64,000 nt of DNA from Urophycis tenuis (Eukaryota; Chordata; Actinopteri; Gadiformes; Phycidae). The stretch lies in contig JAXIVH010000202.1 in assembly GCA_036785325.1 (NCBI GenBank), positions 85,001-149,000 of the forward strand, read 5' to 3'. Position 1 is the first letter of the stretch. The number at the start of each line of letters is the position of its first letter. Shown here piece after piece: positions 53,701 through 64,000 of the stretch. A model generated the notes under the pieces. That model was given only the letters and a program-made list of their open reading frames with translations, searched no databases and was not told the origin of the DNA. Both the position numbers and the translations under genes were made by a program.

Positions 53701-55741
53701 GATGACATAACTGCTGATTTTCCCATTCAATTGTTGTCATCCTGTGCATCTTTGGAAGACCCCATTTTACAAATGCAAGTGCAAGAGCTGACGAAGATGC
53801 TCATCATTGAGAATAGATGCACGACTGCAAGTTTCAGGAAGTTTGCACTGTTCTCGTGCCTTTCCTGACAATACCAGTGACAGTGGCATCTGCAGAGCGC
53901 TCATTTTCCAAACTTAAACTTATAAAAAGCTATAGAGGAGCTCAATGGGACATTCATCTTCCCTGGACTTGCTATAATGTCGATTGAGAATGCACATGCG
54001 CGTCACCTGGACATTAAGGATTTCATTGATAACTTTGCGAAGAGGAAAGCCCAGAAAATGCAGCTATGATGTAAGTCAGCAACTTTTTATGTATCTTAAT
54101 GATCGGGTATTGCTTTTGGGTTTATTGTGTCTTTGGTGTGCAGTTGGGAGTATGTTTCTTTTGGTGCGCCGGCACCAGTGTTTTGTTCATCTATGGTGTG
54201 CCATCATCACAGTTTGTATTTATTTATTTAAGGCCTATTTATGGTGCGCCGCCACCGTTTGTTGTGCTGCACTTACTTTTGCGAGTCGTCTCATTTCTAT
54301 GATGCTGTAGACCTATATGACCTAATGGCCTATGGTAGGCTATTGGTGTACGTTGCGTCATTACGCGTTGTAGCCTATAGGGGGCGGGCCCGTCTTGATC
54401 ACCCTGTTTACGGCCCGTCGGTGGCTCATTACACCACAGGCTCTGGAGCTGTGGGTCGCTATGACTACCTGTTGCTTCTTGGTTGGATGTGGGGTTTACA
54501 GGCGGCACAGAGGCAGAGCTTGGACCAGAAGTGTGTCCATCAGAAGGGGGTTGTGGGGCCACTGAGGTGGGGTTCTCCAGGGTTGTGGCCGCAGTGGGAG
54601 GACGGGCTGATAGCGCCGTGCTCCTGAGAACTGGGAGAGAAATAGTTCAATAGTTTAATCTGAGGCTGGACCGGCTCAGACGCACGCAATGGTACAAGTA
54701 ACACTAACAGGAATGGAACATCTGCTAAGTAGTGTTCAGGAAAACCATGCAGTCAGTATTAAATCATACATACAGAAGATCATGATAGAGTATGCTGCAT
54801 ACCGGTGGTCCATTTGATCTTGTTCTGCACTGTTGATGACTGTTCCTCCAGAATGTCTGAAAGAATAAATATATTCTTATGTCTCCAGTGTGAGCTTTTT
54901 ACATTGTTGACCTTTTATGTGGATCTCACAATGCATTTGATCAGTGCTTTCCATTGTGTAGTGTGCAGGGGAGGACAGGCTGAATAAAGAAGTTACTCAC
55001 CTGTTCTCACAGTGATGGACACCATGTCGCTGTGTGGAGAAGGCTTGATGTTGTCCCCACGTTTCACGGTGTAAAAACAGCGAACATGAACCTCAGCGAT
55101 ACCCCGGGTCTTTACCAGGATCTCAGAACCTGTTAGCGTCACCTGGCAGCCAAGGGCTAAAGAGGATTGTGGTTCCGCTGGGTTTATCCAGTAAAAATAA
55201 CAACTTTCTGGGAGTTCTGATGTTGGCCAACATGAAAGTTCAAGCGACTCTTCCTGTCTGATGACCGATGGACTCGCCGTCAATGTAGGCTGAGGAAGGG
55301 CTGACGTTTAGAGAGACTATTGTTAGATAAAACAGTCCCTCAAAGTGTATTGTTGTGTGCACATTAATAGATTGAGACAACAGTCATTAATGGCAATGAA
55401 AAATAGATATCAAACCTTCTAAAAACTGTCAAAGTGAATTTATCTAGCGGCATATAGAACATACATCAGATGAGACAGACATTGAACGAGTAGGGGCTTA
55501 CCTTGGATTTGGACTTTATGAAAGGAATCTGTTGATGGGAAACAATGAATTGACCAGGGGAAGTAAATACAGAATACAAAAACCTATGTTAATATAAAAA
55601 ATAAAGAATAAATATGAATCATGCATTTTGCCTGCAGTGTATACATCAGATATGCCCCAAGAGAGGGGAAAACCTCTTGACCTACTCACAGATGAAGAAC
55701 ACAAGAAATGATTGACCAGCTATGCGGCTAAATTGTTTCAT
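50785..55741 (-). CDS. Ig-superfamily single-pass receptor with ITIM tail (ten exons)
   Basis: I assembled this by splice sites and phase. Exons in gene order: 55741-55690, 55528-55502, 55300-55001, 54856-54803, 54630-54469, 53112-52951, 51394-51290, 51201-51164, 51009-50965, 50871-50785. They total 1032 nt, 343 aa. All ectodomain junctions are phase 1. Residues 1 to about 26 form a signal peptide split by a 27-nt mini-exon, as in FcR-like genes. Residues 27-126 are one Ig-like domain with cysteines at 50, 60, 78 and 101. Residues 127-144 are a linker; 145-252 are two copies of a Pro/Ser/Thr-rich stalk; 261-281 are a transmembrane helix. The tail holds Y317, Y320 and Y337, the last inside LVYDLL, a canonical ITIM. 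This suggests an inhibitory leukocyte receptor acting through SH2-domain phosphatases. I do not recognise a named orthologue. The poly(A) signal is at 50700-50705. Skipping one stalk exon keeps the frame (289 aa). Confidence 0.8.
51812..52014. mobile_element. piggyBac-like MITE in the receptor intron
   Basis: A 203-bp element starting and ending in TTAA. The 40 bp at each end are inverted copies with four mismatches. The interior holds a further inverted pair around CAGTTCTTCTAGT. There is no ORF. TTAA ends are the piggyBac target-site signature. Confidence 0.7.
52020..52620 (-). mobile_element. LINE 3' fragment in the receptor intron
   Basis: On the minus strand a 121-codon frame (52632-52267) reads as the C-terminal part of a fish LINE reverse-transcriptase protein (for example RLQRIIHSVEKVIGC, then LPSGRRLRSIRTKTSRH). 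It is followed by a non-coding 3' tail. It sits between the second stalk exon and the transmembrane exon. Confidence 0.75.
52920..53180. repeat. Direct repeat copy 1 carrying a stalk exon
   Basis: 261 bp nearly identical to 54438-54698 (offset 1518 bp). I see only two or so substitutions, one of them synonymous in the stalk exon. It includes the complete exon 52951-53112 with its splice acceptor and donor. Confidence 0.95.
53181..54437 (+). mobile_element. hAT transposon relic between the two stalk exons
   Basis: It starts with CAGTGGCGTAACTAT, a typical hAT terminal repeat, and ends with a degenerate match, TCATTACACCACAG. The plus strand at 53640-54070 encodes pieces of the hAT C-terminal dimerisation domain (ASAERSFSKLKL, then LSIENAHARHLD and DNFAKRKA), with frameshifts between them. 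Not functional. Confidence 0.7.
54438..54698. repeat. Direct repeat copy 2 carrying a stalk exon
   Basis: Partner of 52920-53180. It contains exon 54469-54630 of the Ig-like receptor, identical in length and phase to the other copy. Confidence 0.95.
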
Positions 55742-55974
55742 TCTCCAGACTTCTGGTGAATGCTCTCTGATCATTTGTTTGTCCTTCTTCATATCTGTGG
55801 CCAAACAAATGCCTGTGAAATGAATTTTGCAGACACCACAAAGCCGGAACTATGTACAGGATGTTTTAATCATGACCCCATGTGCAATAAAACTATTGGC
55901 CAACACGTATTTCATGTGCATCTTCCTTGTTCTCTGTCCTCGGGCGGTCTCTACAGCAGCAGCGAGTAGTCTGG

Positions 55975-56010
55975 CCGCTGAATGGACCAGAACTGGTCCA
56001 TTCAGCGGCT
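55975..56010. repeat. Perfect 17-bp-stem palindrome with a 2-nt loop
   Basis: GCCGCTGAATGGACCAG, then AA, then its exact reverse complement. It lies about 230 bp upstream of the receptor start codon. Confidence 0.95.
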
Positions 56011-56129
56011 GTTGGAGCTGTGTCTCATCACTCGTGAGGAATGGCCGGATCCTGCGGACGTTGTAGAGAGCAAATATACAGGAGCGGGTCACTGCAGTGA
56101 TGTTTGCAGTGCAGGACAGTTGGTTGTCG

Positions 56130-56850
56130 TCCATCCATAAGATAAGATAAGATAAGATATTCCTTTATTAATCCCCCTTAGGAGAAATTCACAGTGACCA
56201 GCAGTACAGGGGATAGATGTGCAGTAAGAGCCTGGCTAAGTCAATACACAATAAACAATAAACAATAAATTAGATTAAATACGAGCTCTTAAGTCAGGTC
56301 GGTGACGAGTGAGAACCTGTATGCATACTAGTGTCCTTGATAGCTGTTTATGGTGCAAAATGCAAAGTAGATAGATAGTGCAAATATGCGGAAAGTGCAA
56401 GGTGCAAGATGTGCAAATTTATACAGGTATTCCAGGTACAACATATGAATAGACCTGGAATAACAACGGCTAGGACACAGTCCACGGTGTGTGAAGTGGT
56501 GTATGTGAATGTGAGTTCAGTCCATTCCATTTGTCTTTTGTCTGGTGGTGTTGGAGCTTCCTGAGCCTGATGGTTGGTGGGATGAGGGAGCGCCCAAGCA
56601 CTTGAGGCACTTGGCTGAGTGAGCATGTGGCTGAACATGTTCCTGAGTTGCTTCAGTTGCTTCAGTTCGGCATAGTGAGGCTGAGAGGGTAGTTCCGGGT
56701 CTCCAGCAGCTTTCCCCTCGTCCTCCTCACTGTCGCCGCCTCCACACAGTCCAGCTTCATCCCCACTGCAGAGCTCGCCGTCCTCCCCGGCTTGTACAGC
56801 TTCCTGGCACCACCGCTCCCAATGCTTCCTCCCCAGCACACGGTGTGCTG
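56130..56850 (-). mobile_element. LINE fragment with (GATAA)n 3' tail
   Basis: Read on the minus strand it ends in AGGGGGATTAATAAAGG followed by TATCTTATCTTATC, the characteristic 3' end of a common fish non-LTR element. A 163-codon frame inside (56839-56348) is repeat-derived, not a host gene. Confidence 0.65.
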
Positions 56851-57724
56851 GGGAGGGCGCTTATGGATGTAATTATTATTTTTCTCATAGCCTACTTTTT
56901 TTTTAACTAATATTATTGTACTACTATGAGCCTAAGTCGAAATATTACAAATCAGCTCACAACAAAATTACATACAGCCTATAGGCCCCATGTTCTACCT
57001 GGTGCAAAAATAAAGAAATAAAAAAGAGAACCTCAGAGACATAAAAAATATACACTTTCCAGTGTGAGTGTGTGAACCCAATGATTGGTGGTGGAATTCA
57101 GTGCAACATTTGCAGAACCATTAGGAACCACTTGTCATATATGTGTTTTCCTTTACATGAATAAAGGCATTTCCTCCATACATTATGATTGAACAGACAG
57201 TAAAAAAAACATTGAACAGACTGCTGGACAGTGCTCCCCCCCACTGGTACGATTGTCAATATTTGAAGGCTGCTTTCCAAGGTTCCCAAAAATTGTTTTT
57301 TCAGCCAGTGACCAATGACAGTGAACAAGCAACCAATGACATGGAAGAATAATTAAAAAAAAAGATTCCTGAACTGCACTGAACTCAATGTCGTTGTTGT
57401 TTTTGGCAGTATCATATTACCTAACAAGCAATTTATAAAATAGGACTTTACAGGTTAAAAATACTTTCATGCAAATATATGCAATAGTGACATAAGCGAC
57501 CAATTGCATGGAAGAATAAAAAAAGTAACCACTCGCCAATCCAACCAATCGCCAGCACTATCATATTACATATTGCACAAACAAATTGTAAAACAGTAAT
57601 TCTTCCTCCATGGTTCTAAGTTTTGTCCTATGGTTTTGAGGACAATAATAAATGATAAATGTTTCTTAAAAATACAAAAAAAAAATAGTCTATGCAATTC
57701 TATAACCCTTATTATACAGAATTA
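56851..57724. other. AT-rich intergenic region, no gene seen
   Basis: Short frames only, low complexity A/T stretches. Nothing recognisable. Confidence 0.5.
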
Positions 57725-58440
57725 TCTATGTATGTTATATACATTGCAAGACTGCGCCCATCCCTCACTCAGCAGAGTGCAGAAGTCCTTGTCAATGCTT
57801 ATGTTACATCCCGCATAGAATACTGCATCTCCATCTTTTCTGGCATTCCGCCTCCTTCAAATAATCCAGAACTCTGCTGCCAGGAGAGTAACCTGTTCAA
57901 AGTCAACAAACCATGTAACACTCCTGCTAATACAGCTACACTGGCTGCCAGTCACCCACAGAGTCCAGTTCAAAATCCTGCTGCTGTCATACAAAGCCCT
58001 GCATAACCATGCCCCCACCTACCTCACTGACCTCCTGGAGAACTACACTCTCCCTCTCGCTCACTGCGATCCTCAGCAGCTGGTCTGCTCAGATTGCCCA
58101 AGAAGAACCTCATCACCATGGGAGAGAAAGCATTCACCTACACAGCCCCCCAAGCTGTGGAACTCACTTCCACATGACATCGGCAGTGTGGATCCATTGC
58201 TCAGTTAGTTAGTAAGAAGAAACTGAAAACCAGGCTAGGCTTCAGGCTAGCATATGGACTTTAATATGGCCCTACAGACTCTTTTTAATGTTTTTATTTT
58301 ATTTTATTATTATTAATATGTATTTAATTTATTTTTCTGTCTAATCATCATTGATCTTTATTTATGAAATGACCTTGGGTGTCTTAACAGGGGCTTGAAA
58401 TAAAATGTATTATTATTATTTTATTATTATATAGCCCTAA
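57725..58440 (+). mobile_element. Degraded LINE 3' end
   Basis: Broken frames give the LINE reverse-transcriptase C-terminus (LRPSLTQQSAEVLVNAYVTS, then CWLPVTH-like and PKLWNSLPHDIGS-like motifs), followed by a 3' tail ending in (ATT)n. Frameshifts are present throughout. Confidence 0.8.
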
Positions 58441-61365
58441 ACAAAGGCAAGAGATGATTGAAGGCATGACCAATGAACACAGTTTTCAAAGTGCTAGATT
58501 TCCAAAACAAGAGATAGATAATCTTCCATTTCCATTTCCATTTTTTTTTTCTCAACATATCCTGAATGCAAATAAATGGTGCTAATAAACTCATTTATGT
58601 GACACATTTTAAGGATCACCACATAAATTTAAAGTCCTGCTTCTAAAAACAGTCTGTCTGTCATGTATCTTAAAAGTAACACCAAATATCATTAAGTAAT
58701 AACAGTGGAACAGTGTTAGACTCAAGTTGGGTCATCAGACTGAAATAAGCTACGATAAGGTTTAGGGAATAACACAAACTGTAAAGATTACATTCACATC
58801 ATAAAAGACACGGTGAAAGTTAAGCTGGTTTAGAAAGTCATTAACATCTTTCTAATCAACCGGCATGTATTGTATATCATATCAGAGAATGGTGGGGGTA
58901 GATAGAGGGGGGTGAAGGGTGAGTCTTTACAATCCTGCAGGTGTGCAAGCGTTGAACATAGTGTGAGTGTAGTACATCAAATGGCCCATGCCTTGCCTAA
59001 TGATTCTATCACTTATTTAGTGTCTATCGTTTTGACGTTTTTACAGACATTCAACATGTACATTTCTCGGTCTGTCTGAAAGGAATTAGATACAATCTTG
59101 CAAGGCAATCACATGCATTTTATTATCGCATTTCGCATCTCATTCCATCTTATTGACCAACATGGTAGATCACTTTTTATGTTTGTTTGTTTTTTGCAAG
59201 GAATCTACAGTTGTCATATTTGTGGATTACGTTAGAGACTATTAAACAATTTGCTGGAGGTAGAACATTATATCTAATTCAAACTGGCAGCTTATAATAA
59301 ATGCCAATACATAGATTACTCTTTTTGATGTTTTATTACTTTTCATTCTTTTCAAAAATATATAGTGAAATTATTGTGAAGAAACAGATTTTTGTTGTTT
59401 TGTTGTTTGTTTGCAACTGTTTGAAAACCAAAATACATAGTGAAAGAAACATGCTCTTGAAAGCACAAATATATTCTGTATATCAAAGTGTTTATGGAGG
59501 TGCATTTGGAGAGAATGGAGACATTACATAAGATAGCAACATTTGCTTATCTTGCTCTGAAAAAAGGAGATATAGCATGCAGTCAGTTCCCTGTTTTATG
59601 AATTTCCTCAAAACACAAAGTAATTCATGTCTGCCAATGGCCCAGTTATACTTTATATTTTACTTTTAAACAAGTAAATTGCAAGGGAAATTGCATATTG
59701 CATATTGTGTTACTTATTAATACTTTGGTGTAGTAGTGGAAGTATAGTATTGGTATTGGATTGCAATGGGGCTTTAAAAAAGCACATTCTACCAAGCATA
59801 AGCCCAGGCTGGAAGAACTATGTTTAGTATCAGATGGTGACCGGTTACTCAAACAGGAGCTCATATCATCCCACATCATAAAACATCATGCAAAGCCTTT
59901 GCAAACAAAACCATGCATTCTCCGAAGGCTATAGGAGTAAATGAATTGTAATGTAAAAATGTCCTTTGATTTCCATTGCTCGAGTGCTGCTTATATAATT
60001 CCACCAATAAGCACTAATGGATTGCACTGCACAGGGACCTTTACCCTGCGATAGATCTGTGCAAATAGAGACGGCCAAAGCACGGTTGTCTGTCTACGCT
60101 GGTTTCTGGGTCATGCCCCTAAAAATCAATGTGGCGGTTCCAATCAGCCATCAATCCCTCAATGTTAGAGACAGGGGATTAACCTAATTGGATCAAGTAT
60201 CTAATATATAGACATTACTGTCATCGTTACTGTCAATCATTTGGAAAAAGGCTCTCCTGATTCCCTGGTTGTTTACCAGCAACTACTAGTCACTGCATAT
60301 TATAGAACAATACATGTTACACTACAACACACAAACTCTTTCCCTCCTGGATCCTCTCAAATCAATGAAAGCCTCGGAAAGTGGTCTGTTTTGTGAGCCT
60401 CAAATCAAAGTTGTTGGATTCTGGATGCACGAAGCTGAAAGCATGATGATGAAGTTTTGTAGCCATTTGTGACTTTTTTCAGTGAAGACGTTCATGCCTG
60501 CTGTTGCAATGACACATACATCGCACAGTATAATACAACAAAATAGTACACAGGATGTATTGCAGTTTGTGTTATTCAATATTTATTGAAGAAAAATAAG
60601 CAGGTGTACAAGAGGAGACACAAACGTTATGAAAAGCGTTTGAAGAGGGTGGCTTTATTTTCCTAACTTAAACTACATTTGGACATACTGATATTTTGGA
60701 CTCTGTCTTTGACTATCACTGCAAATACAACAAGGAGATAGACCTTTTTGCAGAGTTTTGCAATGGGGCATTACACAACTTTGTGTGCTAAATTCGACTA
60801 AAGCAACACAGATTTGCAAGCAGTTGGGACAAACTCATTCACATACAAATGTCTTTGTGTTGTTTGACAAATAGCCCTAAGCTGTAGTTATAAACCACAA
60901 ACTTGCTTGGATGTTTTATGTTCTAGAATTGTTAACACCATAGAAAGGATAGTACAGTGCCACTATACTATCTTTGCTACATTAATATCAACTATTAATG
61001 TAACCTCTTTCACCATTCCATGTCACCATTCATCTCCTAATTTTCAATAATCCGGAAAGTAATTACATATTTTTTATTTTATCTTTTATATATATATATA
61101 TATATTTGATGGAGTGGAAGCAGGGAGTAGCATGGCTTTAAAAGCAGGCTGTACCTCCGCAATGATGAAAGTGTATTGGACTTCATGATAACATGATGTG
61201 ATATATCGCTCCACCGACACACACACTTAATCCCAAAGCACACAGAGCGTGAAATTCAGTTCATATCTAACTACTGTAACAACTGAATCTACTGTGGCTG
61301 CCACTTTTCGCTCGCTTTGTATACGATTTAAGTCTATTTTGATTAAAAAAAAACCATTACAATCA
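58441..61365. other. AT-rich intergenic region, no gene seen
   Basis: About 2.9 kb of AT-rich single-copy sequence with a (TA)n tract at 61089-61106. I find no exon with splice support. Confidence 0.5.
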
Positions 61366-61746
61366 GGGCGGCACGGTGGTGCAGTGGTTAGCACCACAGC
61401 ACCACCGCCTCACAGCAAGATGGTTCTGGGTTCGAATCCACCTGGGACCCGGGACCTTTCTGTGTGGAGTTTGCATGTTCTCCCCGTGCTTGCGTGGGTT
61501 CTCTCCGGGTACTCCGGCTTCCTCCCACAGACCAAAAACATGCAGGTTGGGGATTAGGTTAATTGGTGTCTCTAAATTGACCATAGGTGTGTATGTGAGT
61601 GTGAATGGTTGTTTGTCTATGTATGTTAGCCCTATGATAGGCTGGCAACCTGTCCAGGGTGTACCCCGCCTCTCGCTCGGTGCAGCTGGGATTGGCTCCA
61701 GCGACCCTCGTAGAGGATAAGTGGTTTGATAATGGATGGATGGATG
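61366..61746 (+). mobile_element. tRNA-like SINE-type repeat with (TGGA)n tail
   Basis: Starts GGCGGCACGGTGGTGCAGTG, includes a B-box-like GGTTCGAATCC, the familiar CATGTTCTCCCCGTG core, and ends in TGGATGGATGGATGG. This is a high-copy dispersed element of teleost genomes. Confidence 0.75.
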
Positions 61747-63222
61747 GTATTACAATCAGTGTCTGTTCAGGCAGGCTGTTGAGTGCTATTGGCATTTTGA
61801 GTGCCTTGAAAAGTGTGATATAAATGCCTTTAATTTATATAAATGCATTATTATATACTGCTTTATGTTATGTATTTTTGATGCGTTTAAATACATCATG
61901 AGCCAGGTGCGCTAAAATCTGTGGTTGACAGATTAGAAGAAGAAGAATTACTCTTTAGATTAGATTAGATTGATTTTATGCATTTGTGACACCATAAACA
62001 CTTGAAGATCAAGTAAATTTGGTACAAAAATGTAATAATAACAGCAACAACAATATATATGGGCAAAAGCTACATATTTACAAACATTACACTGAATTTA
62101 ATCTTAATTTGATCATTTGTACATTATCGAATAAAGGCATCCAAAACAGAAGAAACAAATCCACTGCAGACCTACTAGTCAAAAATTATCAGATTTATTA
62201 GAGATACAGGTTTATTGCAGATACGCTAGTCTAGACAGCTATTAACCAGGAATAGCAAATAGATGCCAATGAAGTAAATCTAGTCTAAATTTACATGTTA
62301 CAAATAATTGTTGTGCACTTTAGTGTACTGAGGTGTAAATGTTTCATAACACAGCAAGAGAGCATGCTACTGGGGAGTACAAGCAGAATAAATGTTAAAT
62401 TTGACAAAATCTCAAGTGACAGTTTTGTGTAAAAACCAAGACAAATGCATTATGTCCAGCAAAAATATTAAATATGTTAAAGTATACAATGAAGGCCACT
62501 ATGAATAAAATAAACAACAACAATTTGTGTGCTGTTTTTATCATGAAGAGAAAGAGTAATTTCCAATATTCCAATTTAATGTGCTCACAAGGCATCAAAG
62601 GCCTGATACCACTATCAATTTCACACAGGAAGGGACTTTGCTTTGGGACAGGCCTCGATCACTCATTTACTGTTTGTCTTGAGTGTATTACTTCACAAAA
62701 GTTGAATTGTGTCATTGAACAATGTTAACTTCCTTTTCTGCTGATTAAAACAATGCTGCTTAGTCCAGATATTTCAAATAACAAATTAATTGGCTGTGAT
62801 GATAATGAGAGTAAAGCCAATTCACTTAAACCTACCAAATTTAAAAATGGTGTACATCATCCAAATATGTGTTTGATACTGTGCTTTACTTAACGTTTAT
62901 ACTGTTGCTATGGACTGCCTTGCAGCAGGCAGTATAATGCCTCTTTTTCATATTTAAATTAGTGAAGAAAACAAATTGAATTCCCTTCTCATAGACAAAA
63001 ACATTAAAAACTCGAAACTTGAAAGGTTTGCTCATAAAATAAAATGAAAAAATATTTGCAGCACCTAATTGTGGCCTTTGGTTTCCCAGCTTTTGGCTCT
63101 AAGACCTCTGTGAACTTTTTGCCTTTGTCCTTCCACACTGGAGGGTGCAGTAGACTTTGAGCCTTCTAAAGTACTGTATGTGCCTTTTTTTTCCAGCCAC
63201 TGTGAATGAGTACAACTGAGGG
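61747..63222. other. Intergenic region upstream of the TATA-driven gene
   Basis: AT-rich, with no recognisable gene. The last few hundred bases are the presumed promoter of the gene starting at 63288. Confidence 0.5.
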
Positions 63223-63230
63223 TATAAAAG
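63223..63230 (+). promoter_or_regulatory. TATA box of the gene starting at 63288
   Basis: TATAAAAG lies 58 bp ahead of the signal-peptide ATG, leaving room for a short 5' UTR of about 30-35 nt. A strong TATA box together with a secreted product suggests a tissue-restricted or inducible gene (inference). Confidence 0.6.
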
Positions 63231-63287
63231 ACCTACACTGACGTTACGGTATCAGCCTTGTCAAGCCCCCAAGATCAGAGAGCCGAC

Positions 63288-63342
63288 ATGGGGGAATCAA
63301 AGCTCTGCCTGTTGCTTCTCCTCAGCACTGCGGCCCTGGCCT
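63288..63342 (+). CDS. First coding exon (signal peptide) of an unidentified secreted protein, runs past window
   Basis: An ATG with a good context opens 18 codons, MGESKLCLLLLLSTAALA, a textbook signal peptide. The exon stops at a phase-1 donor (GTGAGT after 63342). A TATA box lies 58-65 bp upstream of the ATG. The next exon is not visible in the remaining 650 bases. I do not recognise the gene. Confidence 0.65.
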
Positions 63343-64000
63343 GTGAGTACCACTTTGGATCTCTCCGTCATTTGAAAGATGACAGTTCCTCTCTGTCTTT
63401 ACATATATAGCTTGACGATGTGCACACATATCTGTGGATACCTATTCTGTACAAGTTTCGTATTATTATTTCACTATTATGTAACGCCCATATCTCAGCG
63501 GTTGCCATGCAAAAAGTTTTCAAATTTGGTCGCCCCCCCCCCCCTGCCATCTTGGCCCCTTAGGGTCGGTCTGTATAGAGATCTCTGTACAGTAAAAACT
63601 TTGAGAAAACTTGAAAAAGCCTCTTCTACATAACCACTGGCCCAAATGACACAGGATTTGGATACACATGGACTATACTATGAACATGTCTCATCTTAAA
63701 ATGTGATAGAGATTTTTTGATTGCATAAAAAATGGCCAAACCTTTTAGATTTACATTTACATTTAGCAGACGCTTTTATCCAAAGCGACTTACAAAGAGT
63801 ACTAATTACATGACATGACAAGTAATTTGTCATGAGAAGGTGAAACATTTAATTGCTGCTAATACAGTCACAGAAGTCACCAGAACAAGTTTGAAGCATT
63901 TCAATTGCTAGATTAACCATTGCCAAGCCATGAGGAAAAAATGCTAATTAGCAAATATTATTATATTAACTACTATAACGTTGCTTCAGAAGGTGCAAGG
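63343..64000. other. Intron 1 of the gene starting at 63288 (to window end)
   Basis: Follows the GT donor. At 63746-63800 it holds the dispersed fish repeat with TTTAGCAGACGC and CCAAAGCGACTTACA, the same tail as the SINE at 8320-8490. No second exon is evident. Confidence 0.5.

Noticed and set aside
54239..54562. A 107-codon minus frame taken as a free-standing gene
   Set aside because: It extends past the stalk exon donor into the hAT relic. Only 54469-54630 is supported as coding.
56348..56839. A 163-codon frame on the minus strand
   Set aside because: It lies inside a dispersed LINE fragment with the standard (GATAA)n tail, so it is not a host gene.

Overview
This is vertebrate, almost certainly teleost fish, nuclear DNA. 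Three intron-bearing vertebrate genes are recognisable: a hippocalcin-like calcium sensor (hpcal1), a protein disulfide isomerase (pdia6) and a silent Kv5.1 channel subunit (kcnf1). SINE heads with Pol III boxes, fish-type LINE fragments, hAT and piggyBac-like debris and very dense microsatellites ((CA)n, (GA)n, (CT)n, poly-C) all fit a ray-finned fish. The neighbourhood matches the HPCAL1-PDIA6-KCNF1 block known from human 2p25, in a more compact form.

The dominant structure is a huge inverted duplication. Bases 1-20524 reappear reverse-complemented at 22936-43605, so the arms are about 20.5 and 20.7 kb. The centre holds a run of exactly 200 N (22736-22935) and 2.2 kb present only on the left (20525-22735). 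Each arm carries hpcal1, pdia6 and kcnf1: left arm hpcal1(+), pdia6(-), kcnf1(+); right arm kcnf1(-), pdia6(+), hpcal1(-). pdia6 and kcnf1 are intact in both arms. hpcal1 is intact on the right but carries four single-base indels on the left. The arms differ by scattered SNVs, small indels and large microsatellite length changes, and the join is a scaffolding gap, so the simplest reading is two allelic contigs (haplotigs) joined head to head. A true palindromic duplication cannot be excluded from sequence alone.

Within an arm, pdia6 and kcnf1 are divergent, and a perfect ER-stress element lies about 90 bp upstream of the pdia6 start codon. pdia6 and hpcal1 converge, and their poly(A) signals imply overlapping 3' ends.

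From 43606 to the end the sequence is single copy. 43.7-46.9 kb is microsatellite-rich. 47-50 kb is largely unremarkable. A short retroviral env-like relic lies at about 50.3 kb. From 55741 down to 50785 on the minus strand I could assemble, by splice phase, a ten-exon gene for a single-pass immunoglobulin-superfamily receptor with a signal peptide, one Ig domain, a Pro/Ser/Thr-rich stalk, a transmembrane helix and a cytoplasmic tail ending in an ITIM. Its stalk exon is present twice, almost identical, on either side of a hAT-transposon relic. Beyond it are LINE and SINE fragments, and at 63223-63342 a TATA box plus a signal-peptide first exon of a gene that runs off the window.
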